A DNA stretch of 6,194 nt from Nitrospinota bacterium. Lineage in GTDB: Bacteria > UBA8248. This document shows, one piece after another, positions 1 through 5,458 of this stretch (its first letter is position 1; each line of letters begins with the position of its first letter). The notes under the pieces were generated by a model, which searched no databases, had not been told where the DNA came from, and saw nothing but the letters and a program-made list of their open reading frames with translations. The stretch is taken from positions 1-6,194 of the forward strand of contig JAPYQX010000179.1 in NCBI GenBank assembly GCA_029937135.1. The letters run 5' to 3'. Made by a program: the position numbers and the translations under genes.

Positions 1-354
1 GGACATGACCATGAGCTGAATCATCGTCTCGCATTGAAACCCCTTGGGGAACAGCGGGCGAATTGGGCGGTCGATGAGGCGGCAGGTAAGTACCTCGCGC
101 TCGCCGGGCCGGGCCTCGCGCCTGAAGAAATTCCCCGGAATCACCCCGGCCGCGTAAAAACCCTCACGGTAGTCCACGGTGAGCGGGAAAAAATCGAACC
201 CCACGCGGGGGGTCGACGACGAGCAGGCGGTGCAAAGGACCGAGGTTTCGCCGTAATGCATCATGACGGCGCCGTCGGACTGCCGTGCAATCTCGCCGGT
301 CTCGAAGGCGAGCGTAAATCCATTGATAGATAGTTCTTTACGTATAGGTGTCAT
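1..354 (-). CDS. pnp: Polyribonucleotide nucleotidyltransferase (PNPase), N-terminal 118 residues; continues past the window edge
   Basis: PNPase is a trimeric, phosphate-dependent 3'-5' exoribonuclease of mRNA decay. The visible 118 residues, which I translated from the minus strand, start MTPIRKELSINGF and belong to the first RNase PH-like domain. Family hallmarks are clear: FDFFPLTVDYRE at about 53-64, YAAGVIPGNFFRRE at 67-80 and CRLIDRPIRPLFPKGF at 91-106. The catalytic second RNase PH domain and the KH and S1 domains lie outside the window. The ATG at 354 is preceded by only a weak ribosome binding site, GAGAG at 363-367, 8 nt upstream. The gene follows rpsO after 50 nt, the usual rpsO-pnp pairing, and is probably co-transcribed with it from the promoter at 752-780. 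The truncation is the window edge, not a lesion. Confidence 0.96.
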   Translation of the reverse strand, partial: MTPIRKELSINGFTLAFETGEIARQSDGAVMMHYGETSVLCTACSSSTPRVGFDFFPLTVDYREGFYAAGVIPGNFFRREARPGEREVLTCRLIDRPIRPLFPKGFQCETMIQLMVMS

Positions 355-376
355 AGTGGATTCTCTCTAAGGGTTG

Positions 377-392
377 GCCGCTCTTTAGCGGC
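377..392 (-). promoter_or_regulatory. Perfect 6-bp hairpin in the rpsO-pnp intergenic gap
   Basis: Read on the minus strand the sequence is GCCGCT, loop AAAG, AGCGGC. This is a perfect 6-bp stem midway in the 50-nt gap between the rpsO stop and the pnp start. No U-run follows it (the next bases are CAACCCTTAG), so it is unlikely to be an efficient intrinsic terminator. In enterobacteria the same gap carries a partial terminator and an RNase III processing site through which PNPase controls its own mRNA. A similar processing or stability role here is inference, and this stem is much shorter than a typical RNase III substrate. Confidence 0.45.
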
Positions 393-404
393 TGGTAGCG
401 TAGG

Positions 405-674
405 CTAGCGGCGAATACCGAGGCGCTGAATCAGGGTGCGGTAGCGGGCAACTTCCTTGTCCTTCAGATAATCGAGAAGGCGCCGCCGATGACCAACGAG
501 CTTCAACAGACCTCTTCTGGAATGGTGGTCTTTCTTGTGCGTTTTGAAATGGTCCGTAAGATAGATGATGCGCTCGGTCAGGATGGCGACCTGCACTTCG
601 GGTGAGCCGGTGTCGCTTTCGTGGTTTTTGTAGCTTTCGATAACTTCCGTTTTCTTGTCCTTTGTCAGGACCAT
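405..674 (-). CDS. rpsO: 30S ribosomal protein S15
   Basis: S15 is a primary binder of 16S rRNA. It binds the central-domain junction around helices 20-22 and nucleates assembly of the 30S platform. The 89-residue length is exactly that usual for the family. The signature DTGSPEVQVAILTERI at 21-36 and the RNA-binding stretch HKKDHHSRRGLL at about 46-57, with YLKDKEVARYRTLIQRLGIRR closing the protein, are unmistakable. The ATG start is supported by a strong ribosome binding site, GGAGGTG at 683-689, ending about 8 nt upstream. The gene has its own likely promoter (752-780) and a structured leader, so it can be expressed separately from the upstream infB operon. Codons 2-6 can form a 5-bp hairpin (657-671). 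Confidence 0.98.
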   Translation of the reverse strand: MVLTKDKKTEVIESYKNHESDTGSPEVQVAILTERIIYLTDHFKTHKKDHHSRRGLLKLVGHRRRLLDYLKDKEVARYRTLIQRLGIRR

Positions 675-696
675 TCTATTTTCACCTCCGTATGCC

Positions 697-715
697 GGCC
701 CGGCGGATCCGGGCC
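697..715 (-). promoter_or_regulatory. GC-rich leader hairpin directly upstream of the rpsO ribosome binding site
   Basis: The minus strand reads GGCCCGG, loop ATCCG, CCGGGCC, a perfect 7-bp all-GC stem that ends 7 nt before the GGAGGTG ribosome binding site of rpsO. It lies within the roughly 70-nt leader predicted from the promoter at 752-780. In several bacterial groups S15 represses its own translation by binding a structured rpsO leader, and the position fits such an element; the specific S15 contact motif is not demonstrated. An alternative reading is on the plus strand, where the same stem is followed by CTCTTTTTG and resembles an intrinsic terminator that would stop antisense transcripts. 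Confidence 0.5.
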
Positions 716-751
716 CTCTTTTTGCGATAGTCTTCTTCTCAACGGCGAGCG

Positions 752-780
752 AGTGTAGCGAACTTACGGTCCAATGTAAA
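752..780 (-). promoter_or_regulatory. Predicted sigma70-type promoter for rpsO-pnp
   Basis: On the minus strand a -35 box TTTACA (775-780, five of six matches to TTGACA) is followed by a 17-nt spacer and a -10 box TACACT (752-757, four of six matches to TATAAT). Box quality and the optimal spacing make this the most convincing promoter in the window. Transcription would start near 745, giving an rpsO leader of about 70 nt. It sits in the 123-nt truB-rpsO gap, the longest intergenic gap here and the position where enterobacteria also carry a separate rpsO promoter. It was found by eye. Confidence 0.6.
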
Positions 781-797
781 TGAGGAAAGGCAAAGAG

Positions 798-1706
798 TCA
801 TTGGACAAATACACGGTCCGCGTTTATCCCTCCATTGCCGGGGAGAACCCGCCCGATCCCGATAACATCGCCGCCCGGGGCGAAAACCCGCACTTTCCCG
901 CCCTCCTGGAGAGGCTCCTTGGCCATGAAATCCCGCCCGGCGAGGGGAATGCCGTTTCGAAAGCGCCCCTCGGCCTCGGGCCTGACCGTTACGGCCGGGA
1001 GGTGGGCGAGGGCATCCCCCAGCGTCACCAGGGCCTCCCTCAGGCGGCCCTCTTCGGCCAGAGTCTCCGCCTCCTCGAGGAAAATACCGTCCTCCAGTCG
1101 AAAGGGGCCCAGTTTCGTCCGGGTGAGGGCCTCCATGCAGCCGCCCGATCCCTGGAGAGCGCCCACGTCATGGCACAGCGTGCGGATATAGGTGCCCCGG
1201 CTACACGAGACCTCGAAAGTCAATCGGCTCCCCTCGGCCTCGAGGGCCCGGATGCCGTAAATCTCCACCTTCCTTCCCTCGCGTTCGACCTCCTTGCCGG
1301 CCCGGGCCAGCTCGTGAAGCCGCGTTCCCCCGACCTTGAGGGCGGAATACATGGGCGGCACCTGGATTCCCGGACCCAGGAAGGTGTCCAGAAGGCGCTG
1401 GGCCTCCTCAAGGGGGATATCTCCGGGCTCATCCTCGGATATCGTTTCGCCCGTGATGTCCTGGGTGTCGGTCACCCGACCGAATATCATCGTCGCCCGG
1501 TAAGTCTTCTGGCAATCGAGCAGGTAGGGAAATATTTTCGTCGCCGCCCCCAGGCACACCGGGAGCACTCCCTCGGCCAAGGGGTCGAGGGTGCCGGCGT
1601 GGCCCACCTTTGTTTTCGCGGGCAAGAACCGCCGCACCCGGGCGACCACGTCGTGCGAGGTGGGCCCCGGTTTTTTCTTCAGATTTAGAACACCTATGAT
1701 CTTCAC
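798..1706 (-). CDS. truB: tRNA pseudouridine(55) synthase TruB
   Basis: TruB converts U55 in the T-loop of tRNAs to pseudouridine and also acts as a tRNA folding chaperone. The 302-residue protein has the family core in order: SHDVVARVRR at 17-26, the catalytic motif GHAGTLDPLAEGVLPVCLG at 35-53 with nucleophile Asp41, QKTYRATMIFG with Tyr69, VPPMYSALKVGG at 116-127, and CSRGTYIRTLCHDVG at 168-182. The last 60 or so residues (AVTVRPEAEGRFRNGIPL onward) form a PUA-like tail. The start is GTG, not ATG. Its G is the last base of the rbfA TAG stop (TAGTG), implying translational coupling, and purine-rich AAAGGGA lies just upstream inside rbfA. One oddity is that the usual N-terminal KPxG reads KKPG (residues 11-14). 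The gene is otherwise intact. Confidence 0.97.
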   Translation of the reverse strand: MKIIGVLNLKKKPGPTSHDVVARVRRFLPAKTKVGHAGTLDPLAEGVLPVCLGAATKIFPYLLDCQKTYRATMIFGRVTDTQDITGETISEDEPGDIPLEEAQRLLDTFLGPGIQVPPMYSALKVGGTRLHELARAGKEVEREGRKVEIYGIRALEAEGSRLTFEVSCSRGTYIRTLCHDVGALQGSGGCMEALTRTKLGPFRLEDGIFLEEAETLAEEGRLREALVTLGDALAHLPAVTVRPEAEGRFRNGIPLAGRDFMAKEPLQEGGKVRVFAPGGDVIGIGRVLPGNGGINADRVFVQ

Positions 1707-2074
1707 TATTCCCTTTCAAGCTCCCTGAGCATGCGGTTAATCTCGGCGCCGCGGCCAAGCCCGCGGTCGATGTGGAACTCGAGGCGGGGGACGCGCCTGA
1801 GCCGAAGCCGCTCACTGAGTTTCGCCTGGAGGAATCCGGTCGCGTGGCGGAGGCCTTCGAGCCCCTCGTCAACCTCCTCCTCCGAGCCGCGCTCCTTGCC
1901 GTAGCGGCTGAAAAATACATCGGCCACCCTGAGGTCGTGGGTCACCTCGACCTTTGTGATCATCGTGCCGCGCACGCGGGGGTCCTTCACCTCGCGGAGT
2001 ATCATTCCCCCCAGTTCGGACTGAATCAGTTCGGCCACCCGGACCGAACGGGGGTAGCTGCGGTTCATCACCAT
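1706..2074 (-). CDS. rbfA: 30S ribosome-binding factor A
   Basis: RbfA is a single-domain KH-fold protein that binds the 30S subunit near the 5' end of 16S rRNA during late maturation and in cold adaptation. The 122-residue length is normal. Family features are visible: SVRVAELIQSEL at 10-21, EVKDPRVRGTMITKVEV at 28-44, THDLRVADVFFS at 45-56 and LRLRRVPRLEFHIDRG at 90-105. An acidic insert, GSEEEVDEG (63-71), is a variable loop. The first ATG at 2074 has GGAG 5 nt upstream. A second in-frame ATG two codons later (2068) would give MNRSYPRSVRVAE and has wider spacing, so the exact start is uncertain by two residues. The 30-nt gap from ylxP and the one-base overlap with truB indicate a single transcript. 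Confidence 0.96.
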   Translation of the reverse strand: MVMNRSYPRSVRVAELIQSELGGMILREVKDPRVRGTMITKVEVTHDLRVADVFFSRYGKERGSEEEVDEGLEGLRHATGFLQAKLSERLRLRRVPRLEFHIDRGLGRGAEINRMLRELERE

Positions 2075-2104
2075 AATCTCTCCAGCTCCCTCCCGGGGCG
2101 GCCC

Positions 2105-2389
2105 CTAGAGAATCTCGATGTCAAAGTCGAGAATGACCGCCTGCCCCATCGCCTCGATTGCGTCGAGCGTCTTGCGAAGCTGGCTGTCCACGTGGCGCGC
2201 GTCGTTCGAGACCGCGCACACCCCGATACGGCAGCGTTGCCACTTGTCCTGAAATTCAACCTCGGCCACGGCCACATTGAAGCGCTGACGCAGCCTTGAG
2301 GTAAGCGAACTCACTATTCTGCGTTTGCTTTTAAGGGAGCTGCTACCGGGTATCTGGAGGTCCACGGTCAAAAGACCCACGGCGGTCAT
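2105..2389 (-). CDS. ylxP: DUF503 / YlxP family protein
   Basis: This is a 94-residue protein of the DUF503 (YlxP) family, which sits between infB and rbfA in many bacteria. Family members have been linked to 30S maturation or ribosome-binding-factor-like roles, but no reaction is firmly established. The pattern is typical: a beta strand MTAVGLLTVDLQIPG at 1-15, the basic SLKSKRRIVSSL at 18-29, RFNVAVAEVEFQDKWQRCRIGV at 36-57 and VSNDARHVD at 60-68. The frame is open upstream into infB, but homology begins at MTAVG, so I place the start at the ATG at 2389. A GGGGGA ribosome binding site (2398-2403) lies 8 nt before it. The stop TAG is immediately followed by a small GGGG/CCCC inverted repeat (2095-2105). 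Confidence 0.93.
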   Translation of the reverse strand: MTAVGLLTVDLQIPGSSSLKSKRRIVSSLTSRLRQRFNVAVAEVEFQDKWQRCRIGVCAVSNDARHVDSQLRKTLDAIEAMGQAVILDFDIEIL

Positions 2390-2430
2390 GGATAAAATCC
2401 CCCGTTGGCGGCCAGCCGGGAGGCCGGCAT
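2386..2430 (-). other. Possible 14-codon coupling mini-ORF between infB and ylxP
   Basis: The infB stop and a new ATG share a base (TGATG at 2428-2432). Reading from that ATG gives MPASRLAANGGFYP, then a TGA whose last two bases are the second and third bases of the ylxP start codon (ATGA at 2386-2389). The frame therefore spans the 40-nt gap exactly. Ribosomes reinitiating at the infB stop would be carried to the ylxP start. A chance frame of this length is plausible, and the peptide itself is not expected to have a function. ylxP also has its own GGGGGA ribosome binding site. Confidence 0.3.
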
Positions 2431-4706
2431 CAAAGGGTCCGGGCCACCTCCTCGGTGATGAAGGGTTCGATAACATCCCCTTCCTTGATGTCCTGGAACT
2501 TTTCGATTCCGATGCCGCATTCGTAGCCCTGCTGAACCTCGTTGACGTCTTCCTTAAAGCGCCGCAACGAGGAAACCCGGCCCGTGTAAACAACAACGCT
2601 GTCGCGAATGAGGCGCACCTCGGAGCCCCGCTGGATGGAGCCGTCCGTCACGAAGCAGCCCGCGACCGAACCAACATTCGGCACATGGAAAGTCTGGCGC
2701 ACGTCGGCGTGTCCTCGAACCACTTCCCGGGATATCGGTTCGAGAATCCCCTCGAGGGCGGCCCTGACCTCCTCGATGGCATTGTAGATTACCGAGTAGA
2801 GGCGGATGTCCACATTTTCCCGCTTGCCGGCCGCGGCCGCGCCCGGCGTCGGGCGCACATTGAACCCGACGATAATGGCGGACGAAGCGACCGCGAGCAT
2901 GACATCGGTTTCGGTGATCCCGCCGGCCGAGGCGTGAAGGATTTTCACGGCAACCTCCTCGTTGCCCTGCTTGGAGAGGCTGTCCTTCAAAGCCTCGAGG
3001 CTGCCCTGAACATCGGCCTTGAGGATGATGTTGAGTTCCTTGACCGTGCCCTTCTGGACCCCCTCCAGGAAAGATTCCAGACTGACCCGCGCCATCGGGA
3101 GCATGGCGGCGAGACGATCACGCTGCTGCCGGCGGGAACTGATCTCCCGGGCCGTCCGTTCGTCGGCGACACACGAGAACTCGTCGCCCGCCTGCGGGAC
3201 GCCCGATATTCCCAAAATTTCAACCGGCGTGGACGGCCCCGCCTCTCTAATCTTTTTTCCCTGATCATCGAGAATGGCACGCACCTTCCCGCTCCAGCTT
3301 CCGGCAATGAAATTATCGCCCGGCGACAGCGTCCCCCGCTGGATGAGCACGGTCGCCACCGGCCCCCGGCCCTTGTCGAGTTTTGCCTCGATGACGATCC
3401 CCTGGGCCCCGCGGTTGGGATTGGCCTTTAGTTCGAGAAGGTCGGACTGAAGAATGGCGAGATCGAGCAGGTCATCCACCCCATCTCCGTCTTTCGCCGA
3501 TACCGGGCTGAAAACCGTATCGCCCCCCCAGTCGTCCGGGATTAATTCGAGCTCGGAGAGTTGTTGTTTCACGCGGTCGGGATTCGCATCGGGAAGATCC
3601 ATCTTATTGATGGCCACCTTGACGGGCACATCGGCGGCCTTGGCGTGAGCGACGGCCTCGCGCGTCTGGGGCATCACGCCCTCGTTCGCCGCCACGACCA
3701 GGATGATCAGATCCGTGACCTGGGCTCCCCGGGCCCGCATCGCGGTGAACGCTTCGTGGCCCGGCGTATCGAGGAACACCGCCGTTCCCTTCCCGGTGGT
3801 CACCCGGTAGGCGCCGATGTGCTGTGTGATGCCGCCCGCCTCGCTGTCCATGACGTTCGAGTTCCGGATAGCGTCGAGAAGCCTGGTTTTCCCGTGATCG
3901 ACGTGGCCCATCACCGTAATCACCGGAGCGCGGGGAAGGAGATCCTCGGGATTATCGATATCGTCCTCTACGAGGATATCATCGTAGGCAACCTTGGTGA
4001 CTTCGATTTCGAATCCGAACTCGCCGCAAACGATCTCGGCGGTGTCCGAGTCGATCGTCTGATTGATCGTCGTCATATGGCCCAGCTTCATCAATTCCTT
4101 GATCACCTCGGTGGCCTTGAGACTGAGCTTTTCGGCCAGTTCCTTGACGGTGATGGCCTCGGGAATGTGAATTTTCTTCGCGGGCCCGGGAGACTCTTCC
4201 GCAGATTCCTTTTCCGGAGTTTTGGCCTCCGGAGCTTCGGCCTCAGGAGCTTCGGGCCCGGCTTCTTTCCCTGGGGCTTTGGCCTCCGGAGCTTTGGCCT
4301 CTGAAACCTTGGCGGCCGAAGGTTCAGGGGTCGAAGCTTCGGGGATTGACGCCTCGGCGGGAGCGGTTTTCTCCTTTGGAGGCGGGGCCTTCTCTTCCTT
4401 GGCTTTTACAGGCGCGGCTTTTTTCTTCGCGGGCGCCTTCTTTTCGGCTGGTTCTTTTGTTTCGGTCTTATCGGCCTTTTTGGCCTTGGCGGGCTCGTCC
4501 TTTTTCTTGGGCGCAGCCTTGGCCTCGGCTTTCTCCTTGGCGGGCACCTGCTGGGAGAAGAGCGTCATGATGAGATCGGCCGTCTCTTCATCGACCGTGC
4601 TCATGTGGCTCTTGACCTCGATTCCCTCTTTGTCCAACTCCTCAACAAATACTTTGTTGACGTATCCCAGCTTCTTGGCCAGTTCGTATATTCTTACCTT
4701 CGCCAT
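2430..4706 (-). CDS. infB: Translation initiation factor IF-2
   Basis: IF2 is the GTPase that places initiator fMet-tRNA on the 30S subunit and promotes subunit joining. In the 758 residues, an IF2_N module (MAKVRIYELAKKLGY, 1-50) is followed by a low-complexity Lys/Ala/Pro/Glu linker (about 55-178) and a second IF2_N module (ITVKELAEKLSLK, about 180-235). The GTPase domain shows G1 GHVDHGKT 267-274, G2 AGGITQHIGAY 290-300, G3 DTPGH 313-317, G4 NKMD 367-370 and G5 SAK 403-405. Domain II (about 435-525), domain III (about 545-650) and the fMet-tRNA-binding C domain (about 655-758, with YECGIGIEKFQDIKEGD) follow. All GTPase motifs are intact. The ATG at 4706 has GGAGG at 4715-4719, 8 nt upstream. 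It lies between ylxR and ylxP as in many nusA operons. Confidence 0.98.
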   Translation of the reverse strand: MAKVRIYELAKKLGYVNKVFVEELDKEGIEVKSHMSTVDEETADLIMTLFSQQVPAKEKAEAKAAPKKKDEPAKAKKADKTETKEPAEKKAPAKKKAAPVKAKEEKAPPPKEKTAPAEASIPEASTPEPSAAKVSEAKAPEAKAPGKEAGPEAPEAEAPEAKTPEKESAEESPGPAKKIHIPEAITVKELAEKLSLKATEVIKELMKLGHMTTINQTIDSDTAEIVCGEFGFEIEVTKVAYDDILVEDDIDNPEDLLPRAPVITVMGHVDHGKTRLLDAIRNSNVMDSEAGGITQHIGAYRVTTGKGTAVFLDTPGHEAFTAMRARGAQVTDLIILVVAANEGVMPQTREAVAHAKAADVPVKVAINKMDLPDANPDRVKQQLSELELIPDDWGGDTVFSPVSAKDGDGVDDLLDLAILQSDLLELKANPNRGAQGIVIEAKLDKGRGPVATVLIQRGTLSPGDNFIAGSWSGKVRAILDDQGKKIREAGPSTPVEILGISGVPQAGDEFSCVADERTAREISSRRQQRDRLAAMLPMARVSLESFLEGVQKGTVKELNIILKADVQGSLEALKDSLSKQGNEEVAVKILHASAGGITETDVMLAVASSAIIVGFNVRPTPGAAAAGKRENVDIRLYSVIYNAIEEVRAALEGILEPISREVVRGHADVRQTFHVPNVGSVAGCFVTDGSIQRGSEVRLIRDSVVVYTGRVSSLRRFKEDVNEVQQGYECGIGIEKFQDIKEGDVIEPFITEEVARTL
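4215..4310 (-). repeat. Degenerate tandem repeats encoding the Glu-Ala-Pro linker of IF2
   Basis: Within infB the plus strand repeats a core of about 15 bases, GCCTCCGGAGCTTNG, with variants. The copies at 4222-4240 and 4279-4297 agree at 18 of 19 bases, and a related copy lies around 4239-4255. On the protein they encode runs such as EAKAPEAKAP and APEAEAPEAKTPEK (about residues 136-166). Repeats of this kind expand and contract by slippage or recombination, and linker length varies widely among IF2 proteins, so this is probably a length-variable spacer. Confidence 0.7.
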
Positions 4707-4739
4707 TCAGGCTGCCTCCGCCCTTTCCTGTTTTTCGGT

Positions 4740-4753
4740 GCCGGCTTCCCGGC
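4740..4753 (-). promoter_or_regulatory. Small GC hairpin in the ylxR-infB gap
   Basis: In the 89-nt gap between the ylxR stop and the infB start, the minus strand reads GCCGG, loop GAAG, CCGGC. This is a perfect 5-bp stem, 20 nt upstream of the infB ribosome binding site. What follows is ACCGAAAAACAGG, with no U-run, so it is not an intrinsic terminator. I see no convincing promoter in this gap. The hairpin could affect mRNA processing or simply reflect GC-rich composition. Confidence 0.3.
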
Positions 4754-4795
4754 CCCTCCAGTCGTGAATCCCTGAAAATTCATTGAGTCGCCGCC

Positions 4796-5377
4796 CTACG
4801 CGGGCGCCAGGGCGCTCACCTGCGAACTCCTGAGCGCGACCGTCTCTGCCAGCGAGGCGTCAGCCAAAAAGAACACACCCACCGGGCGCCCGCCAAACAC
4901 AGCGCCGACTCGCTCCATCGTCATCTTCAACTCGGCGGGGGAGGCCGATTCATCTCCAAGGGAGGCCCTTTTGAGGACCTCCTCCCGGCTTCCCGCCGCG
5001 AGGTCTTCCGCTAGAAAGAGGCGGCCAACACCGCCGGGGCGTGCTGCCCTCAACGCGGCGTCGCGGCCCGCCGAAACCACCTTTTTTCGCCAGGCGGCGC
5101 CGAGCAGACCCTCGATCCGCCGCCCAAGCAACGAGCACAGAGAGGCGGCAATCTCATCCGCCGCCGGAGCTGTTATCTCCGAGCGAAGGGCGCGGGCCAA
5201 ATTTCCGGGCGCAAGCGCCCGGTTCAGGCATTCGGCCCTGAAGCAGCAATAAGCCCCCCGGCCCGGCAGTCTACTATCCAACTCAGCGTACACCTCACCG
5301 CCGGGGCCGGCCACCATTCGAAACAACGACTCCGGGGGGGCCTTTTTTCGGCAAGCAATGCACATGCGCTCGGGCAC
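4796..5377 (-). CDS. ylxR: YlxR (DUF448) and L7Ae-like fusion RNA-binding protein
   Basis: The N-terminal part (about 3-70) is a YlxR/DUF448 domain: MCIACRKKAPPESLFRMV, then PGRGAYCC at 38-45 and CLNRAL at 50-55. It carries cysteines at 6, 9, 44, 45 and 50. From about residue 89 (LLGAAWRKKVVSAGRDAALRA) to about 180, the sequence looks like a divergent L7Ae/YlxQ RNA-binding domain, with GRLFLAEDLA and VGVFFLADASLAE as probable core strands. In many Firmicutes YlxR and YlxQ are separate adjacent genes; here a single 193-residue frame covers both, as reported for some proteobacterial DUF448 proteins. A nucleic-acid-binding role is likely; the precise function is unknown. The start is GTG at 5377. 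It is the only candidate ahead of the CIACR motif after an in-frame TGA, and GAGGA (5387-5391) lies 9 nt upstream. The C-terminal domain call is less certain than the N-terminal one. Confidence 0.87.
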   Translation of the reverse strand: MPERMCIACRKKAPPESLFRMVAGPGGEVYAELDSRLPGRGAYCCFRAECLNRALAPGNLARALRSEITAPAADEIAASLCSLLGRRIEGLLGAAWRKKVVSAGRDAALRAARPGGVGRLFLAEDLAAGSREEVLKRASLGDESASPAELKMTMERVGAVFGGRPVGVFFLADASLAETVALRSSQVSALAPA

Positions 5378-5417
5378 CGCCGCTCTTCCTCATTCCAGCC
5401 AAACCGCAAACAGGCAC

Positions 5418-5458
5418 TTCCCGCCAGCCGGGAAACGGTCCCACCGCCGGGAAGCGGT
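5418..5458 (-). promoter_or_regulatory. Two adjacent inverted repeats with a shared arm sequence in the nusA-ylxR gap
   Basis: On the minus strand a first stem ACCGC/GCGGT (5443-5447 with 5454-5458) begins at the last base of the nusA stop codon and has TTCCCG as its loop. A second stem, TTCCCG/CGGGAA (5418-5423 with 5429-5434), follows. The 8-mer TTCCCGGC occurs twice, at 5446-5453 and 5427-5434, so the CGGGAA arm could pair with either copy. There is no U-run, so a standard intrinsic terminator is not supported. A switch between pairings is possible but unproven. Confidence 0.35.

Noticed and set aside
34..333. 99-codon plus-strand open frame at the window start
   Set aside because: It is antisense to the clear PNPase N-terminus and shows no recognisable domain.
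780..1688. 302-codon plus-strand open frame opposite truB
   Set aside because: It is the exact antisense of truB in GC-rich DNA, its product has no recognisable motif, and truB on the other strand is certain.
2095..2105. GGGG/CCCC inverted repeat after the ylxP stop as a terminator
   Set aside because: The stem is only 4 bp with a 3-nt loop and no U-run, and rbfA starts 30 nt later on the same operon.
2390..2596. N-terminal extension of ylxP into infB (a 163-residue form)
   Set aside because: The extra residues overlap the infB 3' end, look like out-of-frame IF2, and DUF503 homology begins at MTAVG with its own ribosome binding site.
2325..3431. 368-codon plus-strand open frame opposite infB, plus others at 3561-4304 and 4222-4767
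   Set aside because: All are shadows of the infB frame. Their low-complexity products mirror the IF2 linker or the GC-rich G domain, and no family similarity is visible.
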